DNA of 61,841 bases from Gammaproteobacteria bacterium (GTDB taxonomy: Bacteria; Pseudomonadota; Gammaproteobacteria; Steroidobacterales; GCA-2729495), in the NCBI GenBank assembly GCA_030066665.1, contig JASJBD010000012.1:1-61841 (forward strand), in the 5' to 3' direction. Below the pieces are notes generated by a model. It was not told where the DNA came from. It was given only the letters and a program-made list of their open reading frames with translations, and made no database searches. The translations under genes were made by a program, and so were the position numbers. Of the stretch, positions 8,336 through 17,795 are shown in pieces. Numbering within the stretch: position 1 is the first letter of the stretch; each line of letters starts with the position of its first letter.

Positions 8336-9510
8336 GTCGGAATTGCCGCTCGGGCAATGGCGCTTCGATCCAGACTGTCGAGTGTATTGCAGCCGAGCAG
8401 TGCGAGGTCCCGATAAATCTCTGCCTGGATCAGATCCAGCACTCTGCGGACACCGGCTTCACCGCCCGCCGCCAGACCGTACAAGTAGGGTCGACCAATC
8501 ATGCAGGCGCGTGCGCCGAGTGCAATGGCTTTCAGGACGTCGGTGCCACGCCGGATACCCGAATCCAGCAGCACCTCGACATCCGGCGCAACGGCATCCA
8601 CGATTGACGGCAGCAGGTCGATCGTTGCCGCGGCGCCGTCGAGCTGGCGACCGCCATGGTTGGATACCACGATTGCACCAACGCCGAGCCGTGCCGCCTG
8701 TCGTGCATCGCCCGGATGTTGGATGCCTTTGACGGCGAACGGGCCGTTCCAGTATCCGATCATCCACTCCAAGTCTCGCCAGGTTACCGATGCGTCGATC
8801 TGCGAGCTGACCAAGTCGGACAGCTCCGCGCCGGCCGCCCCTGGCGCCCCTGCGGTCGCGGTGACATTGACCATATCGATGCGCGGCTGGCGCAGGTAGC
8901 CTTGCACCCAGCGCGGATGCATTGCCGCTTCGATCATCCCGCCCAGGCGCAACCGGGGTGGCACCTGGATCCCGTTACGCTGATCGATCTCCCGGTTGCC
9001 GAGGACCGGCGAATCGACCGTCAGACAAAGCGCAGAATAGCGTTGCTCGCGGCAGCGATCGATAAAGTCCCGCAGGATGCCGCGATCGCGCCAGACATAG
9101 ATCTGGAACCATTTTGCTGTATCGGTTGCCTGACCGATTGCCTCAATTGACGTACTCGCGGCCGCGGACAGGCTGTAGATCGTGCCGGCCGCGCTGGCGG
9201 CTCTGGCAACGCCAAGTTCACCGTCCGGATGATAGACGCGGTTGAGTGCGGTGGGCGCAATCATGACCGGGCTGGCAACCCGCTCTCCGAGGATCGTCGT
9301 CGATGGGTCGACATTGCTCACGTCGACAAGGTAACGACCGCTCAGTTCGTACGTCGCGAACGCGTCAGTGTTCCGGTGTCGTGTCCACGCATCATCCGCG
9401 GCTGCCTCGATCGCTTCGAAAATGACACGCGGCAGGCGCCGACGTGCCAGGCGACGGAAATCATGCACGGAAAAGCAGTGCTCCAATTCCCGATCTCGCG
9501 ACAAACGCAC
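8332..9510 (-). CDS. FMN-dependent alpha-hydroxyacid oxidase (LldD/lactate-dehydrogenase-like)
   Basis: About 392 residues of the FMN alpha-hydroxyacid oxidoreductase family. The catalytic histidine lies in VVSNHGGRQLDGA, the FMN phosphate site in DSGIRRGTDVLKAIALGA, and the N-terminus HCFSVHDFRRLARRRLP is the usual family start. It oxidises an L-2-hydroxy acid to the 2-oxo acid. The frame stays open upstream to a TTG at 9612, but that stretch overlaps the amidohydrolase by 92 bases and has no family similarity. A GTG at 9510, 10 bases after the amidohydrolase stop, fits better, though its ribosome site is weak. The start is the least certain point. Confidence 0.87.
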   Translation of the reverse strand: MRLSRDRELEHCFSVHDFRRLARRRLPRVIFEAIEAAADDAWTRHRNTDAFATYELSGRYLVDVSNVDPSTTILGERVASPVMIAPTALNRVYHPDGELGVARAASAAGTIYSLSAAASTSIEAIGQATDTAKWFQIYVWRDRGILRDFIDRCREQRYSALCLTVDSPVLGNREIDQRNGIQVPPRLRLGGMIEAAMHPRWVQGYLRQPRIDMVNVTATAGAPGAAGAELSDLVSSQIDASVTWRDLEWMIGYWNGPFAVKGIQHPGDARQAARLGVGAIVVSNHGGRQLDGAAATIDLLPSIVDAVAPDVEVLLDSGIRRGTDVLKAIALGARACMIGRPYLYGLAAGGEAGVRRVLDLIQAEIYRDLALLGCNTLDSLDRSAIARAAIPT

Positions 9511-9520
9511 GGCGTGACGG

Positions 9521-10873
9521 TCAGCGCTCAGGGGCGCGGAAGACCTTGCCGTCACGCATGACAAACTCCACCTGCAGCATGGTTTCGATATCTTCGAGGG
9601 GATTGTCGGCAACCGCGATCAGGTCGGCCCGCTTACCCACCGCGATCGAACCGAGCTGATCATCCATACCGAGCATGCGCGCCGCATTGGTCGTCGCGGT
9701 CGCAAGCGCATCCTCGGGCTCCATGCCGCGCTGGACGAATTCCACCAGGTCGCGCGCATTGTCGCCCCAGAGATAAACGCCTGCGTCGGATGCATAGGAG
9801 ATATTTCGGACGCCGGCCCGATAAGCCTGCATGACCGCGAACGGGCGCGTTTTTATGTTGTAGAACCGCGTCAGCAACGGCTCGGGCAACCAGCCCCACA
9901 GGCCGTCCTGGAGCGACTCCGGCGAATCGCCTATCGCGGCAACGACGCCGTGAATATGCGATTGAAGAAACTGATCCGGACCCAGCAACGCGAAGACGCT
10001 GTCGTCATAGAGATGTACCGAATCCACGACATCCGCGCCGGCTCTGAGGGCAGCGGCAATTCCCGCCGCGTGGTGGCCGTCTGCAATCGCGCGTCGGCCG
10101 AGCGCATGCGCGGTCTCGACGATCGCGCGCATCTCCGCAGCGGTCATAGCCTGGTCGACCGGGTTGTCGGCCAGCAGACTGCCGGTATTGAAGAAATTGA
10201 TAATGTCGGCGCCTCGTCGCACCTGCTCGCGCACCGCGCGCCGGCAATCCTCCGCACCATTGCAGAGCGAGCTGCGATCGACAATCGCATCCAGTTCCTG
10301 GCGATAGATCGTGAATCGCCCCTGGCCCGTAGCAGCAATCGGGTTCCCCACTGCCAAAATCCGCGGGCCGTCTATCAGTCCCTTGCGAACGCCGTCGCGC
10401 ACCGCATAAATCGCACGGTCGTGACCCTCCACGCCCAGGGTGCCGAAATCGACGACGGTGGTGAAACCCGCTCGCAGCGCGATGCGGGCGTGGTGCGCGG
10501 CGCGAATCGAGATATCCGCCTCGGAATCGGTGACTGCTTCACTCAACAACGCCGGGTCGGGCGCATGGGCGAGGTGGACGTGGGCATCGATGAGGCCGGG
10601 CAGCACGAAATAATCCCGCAGATCGACAGTGCGTTCAGCGGCACCACTCTCGTAGCCATTGGCAATCGACCGGATCTTGCCGTCGGATATAACCAGCGTC
10701 TGACGAGTGCGCGGCGGCTCGCCGGGCTCGGTCAGCAGCCAGCCGGCGAGAACGGCTGTCTCGTCGCTCGCCGCAATCGCAGGGCTCGCGGCCGCGAGCC
10801 AACAGGTCGCGCAGGCAAGGACTCTACTTATTGACCGGCAGATCGAGTTTCGTCCGGTCAATAATCCGCCCAC
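9521..10873 (-). CDS. Exported amidohydrolase, atypical metal site
   Basis: A protein of about 450 residues of the amidohydrolase superfamily (imidazolonepropionase-like, Xaa-Pro/Xaa-Arg peptidase group). An N-terminal hydrophobic signal ends near ASPAIAAS (residues 30-36). The HxH motif is AHVH (98-100), a later histidine pair is DGHH (266-268), and the metal aspartate is in YASDAG. The lysine that is carboxylated in relatives is replaced: the segment reads GADIINFFNTG with asparagine at 226, where its neighbours have IKVTATGG. It may have altered metal content or be inactive. The start is a GTG that overlaps the upstream amidohydrolase by 50 bases; a TTG at 10861 is an alternative. Confidence 0.85.
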   Translation of the reverse strand: MGGLLTGRNSICRSISRVLACATCWLAAASPAIAASDETAVLAGWLLTEPGEPPRTRQTLVISDGKIRSIANGYESGAAERTVDLRDYFVLPGLIDAHVHLAHAPDPALLSEAVTDSEADISIRAAHHARIALRAGFTTVVDFGTLGVEGHDRAIYAVRDGVRKGLIDGPRILAVGNPIAATGQGRFTIYRQELDAIVDRSSLCNGAEDCRRAVREQVRRGADIINFFNTGSLLADNPVDQAMTAAEMRAIVETAHALGRRAIADGHHAAGIAAALRAGADVVDSVHLYDDSVFALLGPDQFLQSHIHGVVAAIGDSPESLQDGLWGWLPEPLLTRFYNIKTRPFAVMQAYRAGVRNISYASDAGVYLWGDNARDLVEFVQRGMEPEDALATATTNAARMLGMDDQLGSIAVGKRADLIAVADNPLEDIETMLQVEFVMRDGKVFRAPER

Positions 10874-12173
10874 CCTTGATCACTTCGGCTATCTGTTGCG
10901 CATTGCGTATGTCGGCAACCGGATCGGCATCCAGCAATACCATGTCGGCCAGTTTGCCGGCCTCGATCGAGCCGAGATCATCTTCGCGACCCAGCATTCT
11001 GGCGCAATTCAGGGTCGCGATTCGAATGATGGCCAGATTGTCGATGCCGGCATCTGCCAGCAGTTCCAGTTCCCGATGCAGGTCCGTGCCGCGGGTCTGA
11101 TCGGAGCCCGCGCACAGCAGCCCGTCGGCTTCGTGCACCTGGCGAACGTTTTCCTGTGCAACCTCGGTCATGATCTTCATCCACCAGGTCCAGGTGCGCT
11201 CCTGGTACTCCTGTCGCTTGACGGTCTTCAGCTCCTCGATTTCTTCCGCGGTCAACACGGCCTGGTAGAGCGGCGTGTCCAGAAACTCCGGGTTTTCCGC
11301 GAGGCGGCTGTAGTTCTCGCCGATCGTCAGCGTCGTCACCATCGGGAGTCGCTTGGCGCCCATCAGTGCGGCGAACTCCGGGGTTACGGGCCCCTGAATG
11401 ATCGGATGCGCAAAGTTGTCGATCCCGGCATAGGCTGCCTGGCGCGCCCGCCGCTCGCTCGACGTGTGCACGATCGTGCGGGCACCGGCACTGTTCAGGT
11501 ACTCGATGACCTGCTGCATCAGATCCAGCGGGAACATCGGAATCGTCTCGCGGGCACCCCAGCCGCGCTCCTCGAACGTCAGCTTGACGACATCGGGCTC
11601 CGTTTCCAGATAGGCATCGAGTAACGGGATTGCCTCGGGCCAGTCGTCAACATTGACGGAGAACTCCGAGCTGCCATGGCTGCCGGGATAGGTGACGATT
11701 GCGCCGGTGGCGAAAATGCGTGGCGACGCGATTTTGCCGCTCCGCTCGTCATCACGCAGCGGCAGAATGAACGCCGGATTGTTACCGGCATCGTAGATCG
11801 ACGTGACGCCCGCATAGATATAGCTGTGCAATGCACGAATGCCCGCGTCGCGGTCGATATCAGCGCTGCGCAGTCCATCGATTTCGACTTTGGTGCCGCC
11901 CATCAGATGAATATGCATGTCCATCAGGCCGGGTATCAGGTACTTGCCCGTGCCGTCGATAACCCGTGCACCCTTCGGCGCCGGCAGCACGCTGCGGGCC
12001 ACGCGCGTGATGCGGTCGTCCTCGACCAGTACTGTGGCTTTTTCGATCGGTGCACGGCCAGTGCCATCGATCAGCGTGACGTTCTGTATCAGCAGGCCAT
12101 CCGCCATCGCAATGCCGAACAAAAGGCAGCCGGCCAAACCAAAAATCAACAATCGATTAATCACGATTTTCAT
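10824..12173 (-). CDS. Exported amidohydrolase (prolidase/imidazolonepropionase-like)
   Basis: A 449-residue protein with a clear signal peptide ending near AMADG (residue 23-24). The binuclear metal site is complete: HIH at 87-89, lysine K197 in VVKLTF, H236 in TIVHTSS, H256 in NFAHP, and D358 in AGSDQT. Such exported enzymes hydrolyse amide bonds of dipeptides or cyclic amides in the periplasm. It shares ATGA-type overlap with the upstream amidohydrolase at 12170-12173. It is less similar to the other paralogues, because the ATGG segment after the lysine is replaced by TFEERGWG, so its substrate probably differs. Confidence 0.88.
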   Translation of the reverse strand: MKIVINRLLIFGLAGCLLFGIAMADGLLIQNVTLIDGTGRAPIEKATVLVEDDRITRVARSVLPAPKGARVIDGTGKYLIPGLMDMHIHLMGGTKVEIDGLRSADIDRDAGIRALHSYIYAGVTSIYDAGNNPAFILPLRDDERSGKIASPRIFATGAIVTYPGSHGSSEFSVNVDDWPEAIPLLDAYLETEPDVVKLTFEERGWGARETIPMFPLDLMQQVIEYLNSAGARTIVHTSSERRARQAAYAGIDNFAHPIIQGPVTPEFAALMGAKRLPMVTTLTIGENYSRLAENPEFLDTPLYQAVLTAEEIEELKTVKRQEYQERTWTWWMKIMTEVAQENVRQVHEADGLLCAGSDQTRGTDLHRELELLADAGIDNLAIIRIATLNCARMLGREDDLGSIEAGKLADMVLLDADPVADIRNAQQIAEVIKGGRIIDRTKLDLPVNK

Positions 12174-13558
12174 TGTTCCGCCCCATGTTTGAAGACGAAC
12201 CCGTCGCGCATGATGAAATCGACATCGAGAACCGCCTCAATACTATCGAGCGGGCTGGCCGACATAGCGACGATATCCGCCGCCTTGCCTGGTTCCAGCG
12301 ATCCCGCCCGATCACTGATTCCCGCCGCCTCGGCCGCATTCACGGTACCGGTCATCAGGGACTCCATGTTGGTCATGCCGGCGTTCACGTACTCGATGAA
12401 TTCGTTGGCATTTTCACCATGTGGCGACACAGCCGAATCGGTACCCAAGGCGATGTTCACGCCCATTTTGTGGGCCAGCGCGACCATATCCTTGGGCTGA
12501 CGTCCCAGCTGCAGGAGTTTCGCCATGATCGGCGGGGGCAGGTCCTTGAACGGTCCTTGCTTCATCTTCTCCGGGGTGTCGCCCACCGCGGTAATCGGAT
12601 AAACCGTGGGGACCATCCACGCGCCGGTCTGCTTGAAGATCTTCATAGTCCCTTCGTCAGCCCACATCGCGTGTTCGATGTTGTCGAAGCCGGCTCGCAG
12701 TGCCGCCTCGATTCCCTGCTTGGCATGCGCATGCGCCGTGACTTTCCGACCGAGATCGTGGGCCGTGTCCGCAATCGCTTTGAGCTCTTCGTCCGTGAAC
12801 TGCTGGCCGGTGCCCGTCGCGGTTTCACTCAACACGCCGCCCGTTGCGGTCACCTTGATCACATCGGCGCCGCGTTTGACTGCCGCCCGCACCGCACGTC
12901 GGCAGTCGTCCGGGCCATTGCAGGTACCGAGCGCGGGGAGCGCCTGGAGCACCTCCCGCCGATAACCATGAACGTCGCCGTGGCCACCGGTGGGCGTAAT
13001 TGCGTCCCCCGACGAAAGAATCTTCGGCCCCGCTACTTTGCCGGCCTTAATTGCATCGCGAAGCGCAAAAATGCTGTACCCGCGCGATCCAAGGTCACGT
13101 ACCGTGGTAAATCCGGCCATCAGCGTCCGGCGCGCATACATCGCCGCGTGCAATGCAACGTCAGCCTGGTCCATCTCAACGAAGTTCAGCTTGCGCGCCG
13201 ATCCGGATTGCCCACTCAGGTGAACGTGCAAATCGATCCAGCCGGGCATGACGAACTGCTCGCGCAGATCGATCACGCGGACTTCGCCGACAGCGCTGAC
13301 ACTGGCCGCGGGCACATACCCGGACCGGATCTCCACAATCTTCCCGTCGCGTATAACGACACTCTGTGCCTGCTGCGTGGACTGCCCTGGCACGGCCAAC
13401 AGCGTGCCAGCGTGGATGATCGTTGTGCCCGTCGGTGGCACGAATTCTGGCGGCTTGTTGTAGTCGGCACTCCGAGCGTTGCCGATTGCCAGTAGCCAGG
13501 CTGCCATTAGCAAACCGCCGCAGGTTCCGACTCCGAAAGAATGTTTGTTGCGGAGCAT
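12170..13558 (-). CDS. Exported amidohydrolase (Xaa-Pro dipeptidase-like)
   Basis: A 462-residue amidohydrolase with an N-terminal signal segment ending near NARSAD (residues 27-32). Metal ligands are intact: HVH 111-113, K235 in VIKVTATGG, H276 and H278 in TAHAHA, H296 in NIEHA, and D374 in LGTDSA. It shares long identical stretches with the amidohydrolase at 21635 (IHAGTLLA, ALRDAI, TGGHGDV, DSAVxPHGEN), so the two are recent paralogues. The ATG has a purine-rich GGAGACGAAGG leader. It is first in the minus-strand run of five genes and starts just after the terminator of the TonB receptor. Confidence 0.9.
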   Translation of the reverse strand: MLRNKHSFGVGTCGGLLMAAWLLAIGNARSADYNKPPEFVPPTGTTIIHAGTLLAVPGQSTQQAQSVVIRDGKIVEIRSGYVPAASVSAVGEVRVIDLREQFVMPGWIDLHVHLSGQSGSARKLNFVEMDQADVALHAAMYARRTLMAGFTTVRDLGSRGYSIFALRDAIKAGKVAGPKILSSGDAITPTGGHGDVHGYRREVLQALPALGTCNGPDDCRRAVRAAVKRGADVIKVTATGGVLSETATGTGQQFTDEELKAIADTAHDLGRKVTAHAHAKQGIEAALRAGFDNIEHAMWADEGTMKIFKQTGAWMVPTVYPITAVGDTPEKMKQGPFKDLPPPIMAKLLQLGRQPKDMVALAHKMGVNIALGTDSAVSPHGENANEFIEYVNAGMTNMESLMTGTVNAAEAAGISDRAGSLEPGKAADIVAMSASPLDSIEAVLDVDFIMRDGFVFKHGAEQ

Positions 13559-13571
13559 CCTTCGTCTCCTG

Positions 13572-13606
13572 AAAAAAAAGCCGGCCCTCGATCAGCGAAG
13601 GCCGGC
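13572..13606 (-). terminator. Rho-independent terminator after the TonB receptor
   Basis: On the minus strand the sequence forms a hairpin with 7-base arms GGGC-type GCCGGCC (13600-13606 pairing with 13580-13586). A further three pairs come after one mismatch and the loop is five bases (13591-13595). Eight T residues follow at 13579-13572. It lies 35 bases after the TonB receptor stop and before the first amidohydrolase, so it separates the two transcription units. Confidence 0.85.
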
Positions 13607-13640
13607 CCGATTATGATGCAGCGCCCAGGCGCTGCAGATG

Positions 13641-16052
13641 CTAGTTCCGACCGAAGCCCTTGCTGACCTCGACGCCAAAGGTGCGTGGCCGGTTCGTGTA
13701 TTTGAACGTTGGCTGTCCGTTACCCACGCCAATGAACACATCGCCATCTTCGTTCGTCAAGTTTTCAACGAATACGCGAACAGTCAAATCCCACGGGTCA
13801 TGATTGAATCCCAGGCGGGCGTTGAAGATCGAGTAGTCATCCTGGAACCGGTTGTTTGGCGAAGTCGGCGACAGCTCTGTTTCCGACTTGTCCGTGTAAG
13901 TCCCTTCGACACGCACAAAACCATCCCAGTCGGCCAGCGGCAGCGGATAGTTGTATTGCGCCGTAAACGCGAAGGTGAGCTCCGGGATGCGCGGCAATTC
14001 ATCGCCGGACCTGCCGGGCGCCACCACCGAGTCTGACACCTGGTCCTCGGTCAGTTCTTTCTTCCACAGGTAAGTCAGATTGGCAGTCAGGTCCCAGTTC
14101 TCGGTCGGACTGGCGAAGAGCTCGGTCTCGAAACCATTGATTTCTGCCTCACCGGCATTACCGATGAAATTAAAGGCCCCGGTTGGATCCTGCGCGGGCA
14201 CCTGGATGTTCTCGAAGGTCTGCAGAAAAACGTACAGGTTCCAGGTCAGAGCCTGCTCGAGCCACTGGGTCTTCAGACCCCATTCGTAGTTGATGAGTTC
14301 GTCTGCCGCAAACAGTGGCGGAATCCCGGGATTCGACGGGTCATTGATGATGCCGGGATTGTTACTGCCACCCAGCCGGAAGCCATTCGACCTGAGAATA
14401 TAGGTCGTGATGTCATCGGTCGGGCTCCAGCCCAGGCTGAGCCGCCACGGCGTTTCGCTATCGTTGTCGCTCAGCAGTTCCGGTCCGCCGGTCGGGGGAT
14501 TCGGGCTGAACAACGCGAAATTGAATACTGTCTGTCCAACTTCACCGAAGTCGGTCTCGAACCATCGTATGCCGGCGCCGAGCTCGAAATTCTCTGCAAA
14601 CGTAAATGTCGCGTCGGCGAACACCGCGGTCTCCTCGATGTCCTTATTGGCGAATCGCGCGAACACGCAGGGATGGCAGCCCGGGATACCGGCGCCGGGG
14701 TTGGAGGTAGGCGGAATCGTGAATGGCGTGCCCGGATCGAAGGTCAACCCGTCCTCGTTGATGGTCGGCACAAAGCTCTGAAACTCTGACTCACGCTTGC
14801 GCCAGAAGACACCGCCAACCCATCTGAATGCCGCATCGGCATCATTGGAGGTAAAGCGTAACTCCACGGTCGACTGATCCAGTTCCTGTCTTTGGTCTGT
14901 CAACGCGAAGGTCAGGTCCGGTCGCGTAACCATCGGATCGAGGAATGTAATGATCCAGGTGGAATCGAACTTGAACTCGAAGTCACGATTGTAAAACGAG
15001 GGGGCAAAGGTGACATCGAAACCCCAGTCAGTCTCCCAATTGATGGTGGCGGCCGCAATGAATTGCTCGTCCGGCTTGAAAGTCTGTGCATAGTCACCAA
15101 CCAGGAACTCACCGGTCTCAAAGAACGTAAAGGCAGCGACATTGTCTTTCGAGCCATTCGGGTCGCCGCCGCGCTGTCCATACGTATCAAAGGGGTGATA
15201 GCGGTTGTCACCATTCAGCTCGCGGTCTTGCCACCAGAACTGGCCGTCGATAGTCAGTTTGTCAGACGGCTGCCAGCGAAGGTTCGCCCGGGCACCGGTT
15301 GTCTCGACGCTATTCAACCCGTCGAGATTCAGACAGGTCTGATTATCTATACCGATGGGCTGGGTCGGATCGATTGGTCGGCAGCGACGATTATTGATGT
15401 ACCCGGCGTCCTCGCCATCGTAGACCAGCAGGCGTCCGGCGAACGTTTTGGAGAACGGCATGTTCAGAACGCCGAAGAAGCTGTAGTTGTTGCCGTCGGC
15501 GTCTTCGGTATTACTGAAATTGACCATGCCGTAGGCCTCGAACTCTTCCATCACGGGCTTTTTCGTGATGAAACGAACGGTGCCACTCTGAGAGTTGGCG
15601 CCGAAAGTTGTGCCCTGCGGACCACGGAGCACCTCGACACGTTCCATGTCGTACAGTTTGAGGTCCGGCGTCTGCGACCCACTGTCGGACGAAGAAGACT
15701 GTACGCCCGGCAGAGGCACGTCGTCGTAGTAGACACCGACCTGCTGCTGGCCGGCAGAACGGACTCCGCGGATCACATAGCGTCGCTGGCCGGGGCTTTG
15801 ATCGTCAAACGAGAGGCCCGGTATAAAGCGGGCAAAATTATCGAAGTCCGTGATTTGCTGATCTCTCAGCACGCTCTCGTCGATCGCGGAAATTGTTGCG
15901 GGGATATCCTGCAACCGCTCCTCACCCAGTCGGCGGGCGGAGACCACGACATCTTCCATCTGTGCATACGCCGTGGTTGCCAGCAGCGCCACAGCCAGAA
16001 ACGTCAGACTTGATGATAGAACCAACCGAGACCAGAACGGACGTGCGTTCAT
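13641..16052 (-). CDS. TonB-dependent outer-membrane receptor
   Basis: An 803-residue outer-membrane protein. A signal peptide ends at AYAQ (about residue 30) and is followed by the TonB box EDVVVSARR. The plug domain contains RYVIRGVRSAGQQQVGVYYD, and the C-terminal half is rich in aromatic beta-strand patterns of a 22-stranded barrel, ending with an aromatic-rich strand (GVEVSKGFGRN). It imports a large or scarce ligand using TonB energy. No siderophore genes are nearby. The flanking sulfatase, amine oxidase and exported amidohydrolases suggest an organic nutrient. A GAGGGGGG ribosome site precedes the ATG, and a palindrome lies 50-70 bases upstream. Confidence 0.92.
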   Translation of the reverse strand: MNARPFWSRLVLSSSLTFLAVALLATTAYAQMEDVVVSARRLGEERLQDIPATISAIDESVLRDQQITDFDNFARFIPGLSFDDQSPGQRRYVIRGVRSAGQQQVGVYYDDVPLPGVQSSSSDSGSQTPDLKLYDMERVEVLRGPQGTTFGANSQSGTVRFITKKPVMEEFEAYGMVNFSNTEDADGNNYSFFGVLNMPFSKTFAGRLLVYDGEDAGYINNRRCRPIDPTQPIGIDNQTCLNLDGLNSVETTGARANLRWQPSDKLTIDGQFWWQDRELNGDNRYHPFDTYGQRGGDPNGSKDNVAAFTFFETGEFLVGDYAQTFKPDEQFIAAATINWETDWGFDVTFAPSFYNRDFEFKFDSTWIITFLDPMVTRPDLTFALTDQRQELDQSTVELRFTSNDADAAFRWVGGVFWRKRESEFQSFVPTINEDGLTFDPGTPFTIPPTSNPGAGIPGCHPCVFARFANKDIEETAVFADATFTFAENFELGAGIRWFETDFGEVGQTVFNFALFSPNPPTGGPELLSDNDSETPWRLSLGWSPTDDITTYILRSNGFRLGGSNNPGIINDPSNPGIPPLFAADELINYEWGLKTQWLEQALTWNLYVFLQTFENIQVPAQDPTGAFNFIGNAGEAEINGFETELFASPTENWDLTANLTYLWKKELTEDQVSDSVVAPGRSGDELPRIPELTFAFTAQYNYPLPLADWDGFVRVEGTYTDKSETELSPTSPNNRFQDDYSIFNARLGFNHDPWDLTVRVFVENLTNEDGDVFIGVGNGQPTFKYTNRPRTFGVEVSKGFGRN

Positions 16053-16100
16053 GACGAGACCCCCCTCGTTAACGAAACGGTGCGAGACCGGTCAATATCT

Positions 16101-16122
16101 AATGTTGCTCAATTGCAACATT
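16101..16122. promoter_or_regulatory. Palindrome upstream of the TonB receptor, possible operator
   Basis: AATGTTGC (16101-16108) and GCAACATT (16115-16122) are perfect 8-base inverted arms separated by TCAATT. The site is in the 153-base spacer between sulfatase and receptor, about 49-70 bases ahead of the receptor ATG, where a promoter would lie. No U-tract follows it on either strand, so it looks like a protein-binding site and not a terminator. The binder is unknown; the WYL or MarR regulators of this window are candidates. Confidence 0.5.
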
Positions 16123-16205
16123 TCCTTTGACTTAGCCACTGTAAGAGTAACCAAAAAACGAACAAATGCAACTGCATATGAATTGCGGGCGCCGAGCGGG
16201 CCGTA

Positions 16206-17786
16206 TCAGTTGTTGACGGTGCCGAACGGTACGGCCTTTTCGACCACCGGCGGCTGCCACTGGGGAAACGCATCGAGGAATATATGGTCCTTGCCGTAGT
16301 GCTCCTCCAGCAGGCGTCCCTTGGCCGTCCCGCCGTTCCAGAGGTCATAGCGCGGGTCCGCGTACTTGCCGAAAAAATCGGTCAGGCGGCCGTCCAGGTC
16401 TGTCCGAACAGCGGCCATTGCCGGATCATCGACGAGATTGTTCTTCTCGGCGGGATCGGCCTGCATGTCGAACAGACTGCCCGGCTCTTCGTTGTCCAGA
16501 CCGAGTCGCTTCATGTATTTCCAGCGCGGCGTGCGAATGACTCGTACCGTTACGAATTCGAAAAAAGCTTCGTCCTTCCAGGCCGTGTCGCTATTCGCGG
16601 CAGCTTCCGATATCAGTGGGACGAAGCTGCGGCCCGGTGAATTCTCAATGGTGACATCCGCGAAGCCGGCGAGATCGAGAATGGACGGGAACAAATGGTA
16701 TTGACCGATCACCTGCGTGATTCGCTGCCCGGCTGCTAATCGAGCCGGATAGCGGATGATGAGCGGAATGCGCATGTGTTGCTCGAAAGCCGTGAATGGA
16801 TAAGACCATGATGTATTGCCCCAAAGTCCATGATGACCGTAGGACGCACCCTGATCCGCCATATAGATAACAATAGTATTGTCGTCGAAGTCCAGTTCAT
16901 TCAGTGCCTGCAGTATCCGGCCAACACCGTCGTCCACCATGGTGGTTTCGGCGGCTGTGTTGATCATCGCCGTACGATTGTTCAGGGCCTGAATAGACGT
17001 CCACGCTGTCGTGCCTTCTTTCACCATGATGCCGGTCGGGCCGCGACCTTGCGCCCAATTCTGCAAATACGGATGCACCGGTTCCTGCGGGAAGGGTGGC
17101 GTGTGCTCGCTGTAATACTGTGCGTGCCGGTTCCGCGGCGGCAACAGCACTGACGGGGGCAGCATGTACGGGCCGTTATAGGCGAGGTACAAAAAGAAGG
17201 GCTGCTCCTCGTTCTGCCTGGCCAGGAACTCCTCCGCCTTACCGGTCCAGAAATCCGTCAGGTGCCGGTCGACGGTATAAGACTCACCGTTATCAATCAC
17301 TTGCACGCCGTAGAAGGCCGTGGTGTGGCCGGACGTGAAGGTGACCCATTCGTCGAACCCGAGTTGTGGCTGGTCGTGGTTGCCGAGGTGATACTTGCCG
17401 ACCAGCGCAGTCGCATATCCGGCGTCGGCCAGGGTTTGCGGCAACGAACGAAACTCTTCGATCGCGGACCAGCCGGGAATGTCCGTTTTGGCCTGCAAGG
17501 CGACATGCACACCCGTTTGCGACGGCATTAGACCGGTCAATAGCGTTGCCCGCGTAGGCGAGCAAACGCCATTCGCCGCATAAGCGTGCTCGAATAACAC
17601 GCCCTCGGCCGCAAGCCGGTCGATATTCGGCGTGCGGATATGGGAATTGCCGTAGCTGCCCAGCAATGACGCGGTTTGATTGTCCCCCACTATCAGGACG
17701 ATATTGGGCGTCTCGGCCGCATGCAGGCACGACATCGAAGTAAGAACCAGCCAAAGTGCGGAACACAACAAAGAACGATTAAGCAT
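16206..17786 (-). CDS. Sulfatase (alkaline-phosphatase superfamily), exported
   Basis: A protein of about 526 residues. The sulfatase signature CSPTR is at residues 75-79; the cysteine would be converted to formylglycine, the catalytic aldehyde, and CxPxR is the core motif for this. NIVLIVGDNQ at 28-37 is the metal-binding N-terminal strand, with a DN in place of the common DD. A signal peptide ends near LHAAE. It would release sulfate from an organic ester in the periplasm. I chose ATG at 17786 because GAGGAG lies 6 bases ahead; a GTG two codons upstream is weaker. It starts 9 bases after the FAD oxidase gene. The maturase gene is not in this window. Confidence 0.88.
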   Translation of the reverse strand: MLNRSLLCSALWLVLTSMSCLHAAETPNIVLIVGDNQTASLLGSYGNSHIRTPNIDRLAAEGVLFEHAYAANGVCSPTRATLLTGLMPSQTGVHVALQAKTDIPGWSAIEEFRSLPQTLADAGYATALVGKYHLGNHDQPQLGFDEWVTFTSGHTTAFYGVQVIDNGESYTVDRHLTDFWTGKAEEFLARQNEEQPFFLYLAYNGPYMLPPSVLLPPRNRHAQYYSEHTPPFPQEPVHPYLQNWAQGRGPTGIMVKEGTTAWTSIQALNNRTAMINTAAETTMVDDGVGRILQALNELDFDDNTIVIYMADQGASYGHHGLWGNTSWSYPFTAFEQHMRIPLIIRYPARLAAGQRITQVIGQYHLFPSILDLAGFADVTIENSPGRSFVPLISEAAANSDTAWKDEAFFEFVTVRVIRTPRWKYMKRLGLDNEEPGSLFDMQADPAEKNNLVDDPAMAAVRTDLDGRLTDFFGKYADPRYDLWNGGTAKGRLLEEHYGKDHIFLDAFPQWQPPVVEKAVPFGTVNN

Positions 17787-17795
17787 GAGCACTCC

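Noticed and set aside
9950..11624. Two overlapping plus-strand frames opposite the amidohydrolases
   Set aside because: They read through metal-motif codons of the real genes and have no domain features.
12173..13495. A long plus-strand open frame (440 codons) opposite the amidohydrolase
   Set aside because: It is antisense to a clear enzyme gene with intact motifs, has no recognisable domain, and its composition mirrors codon bias on the other strand.
14892..16013. A 373-codon plus-strand open frame opposite the TonB receptor
   Set aside because: The minus-strand receptor has signal peptide, TonB box and plug motifs; the antisense frame shows none.
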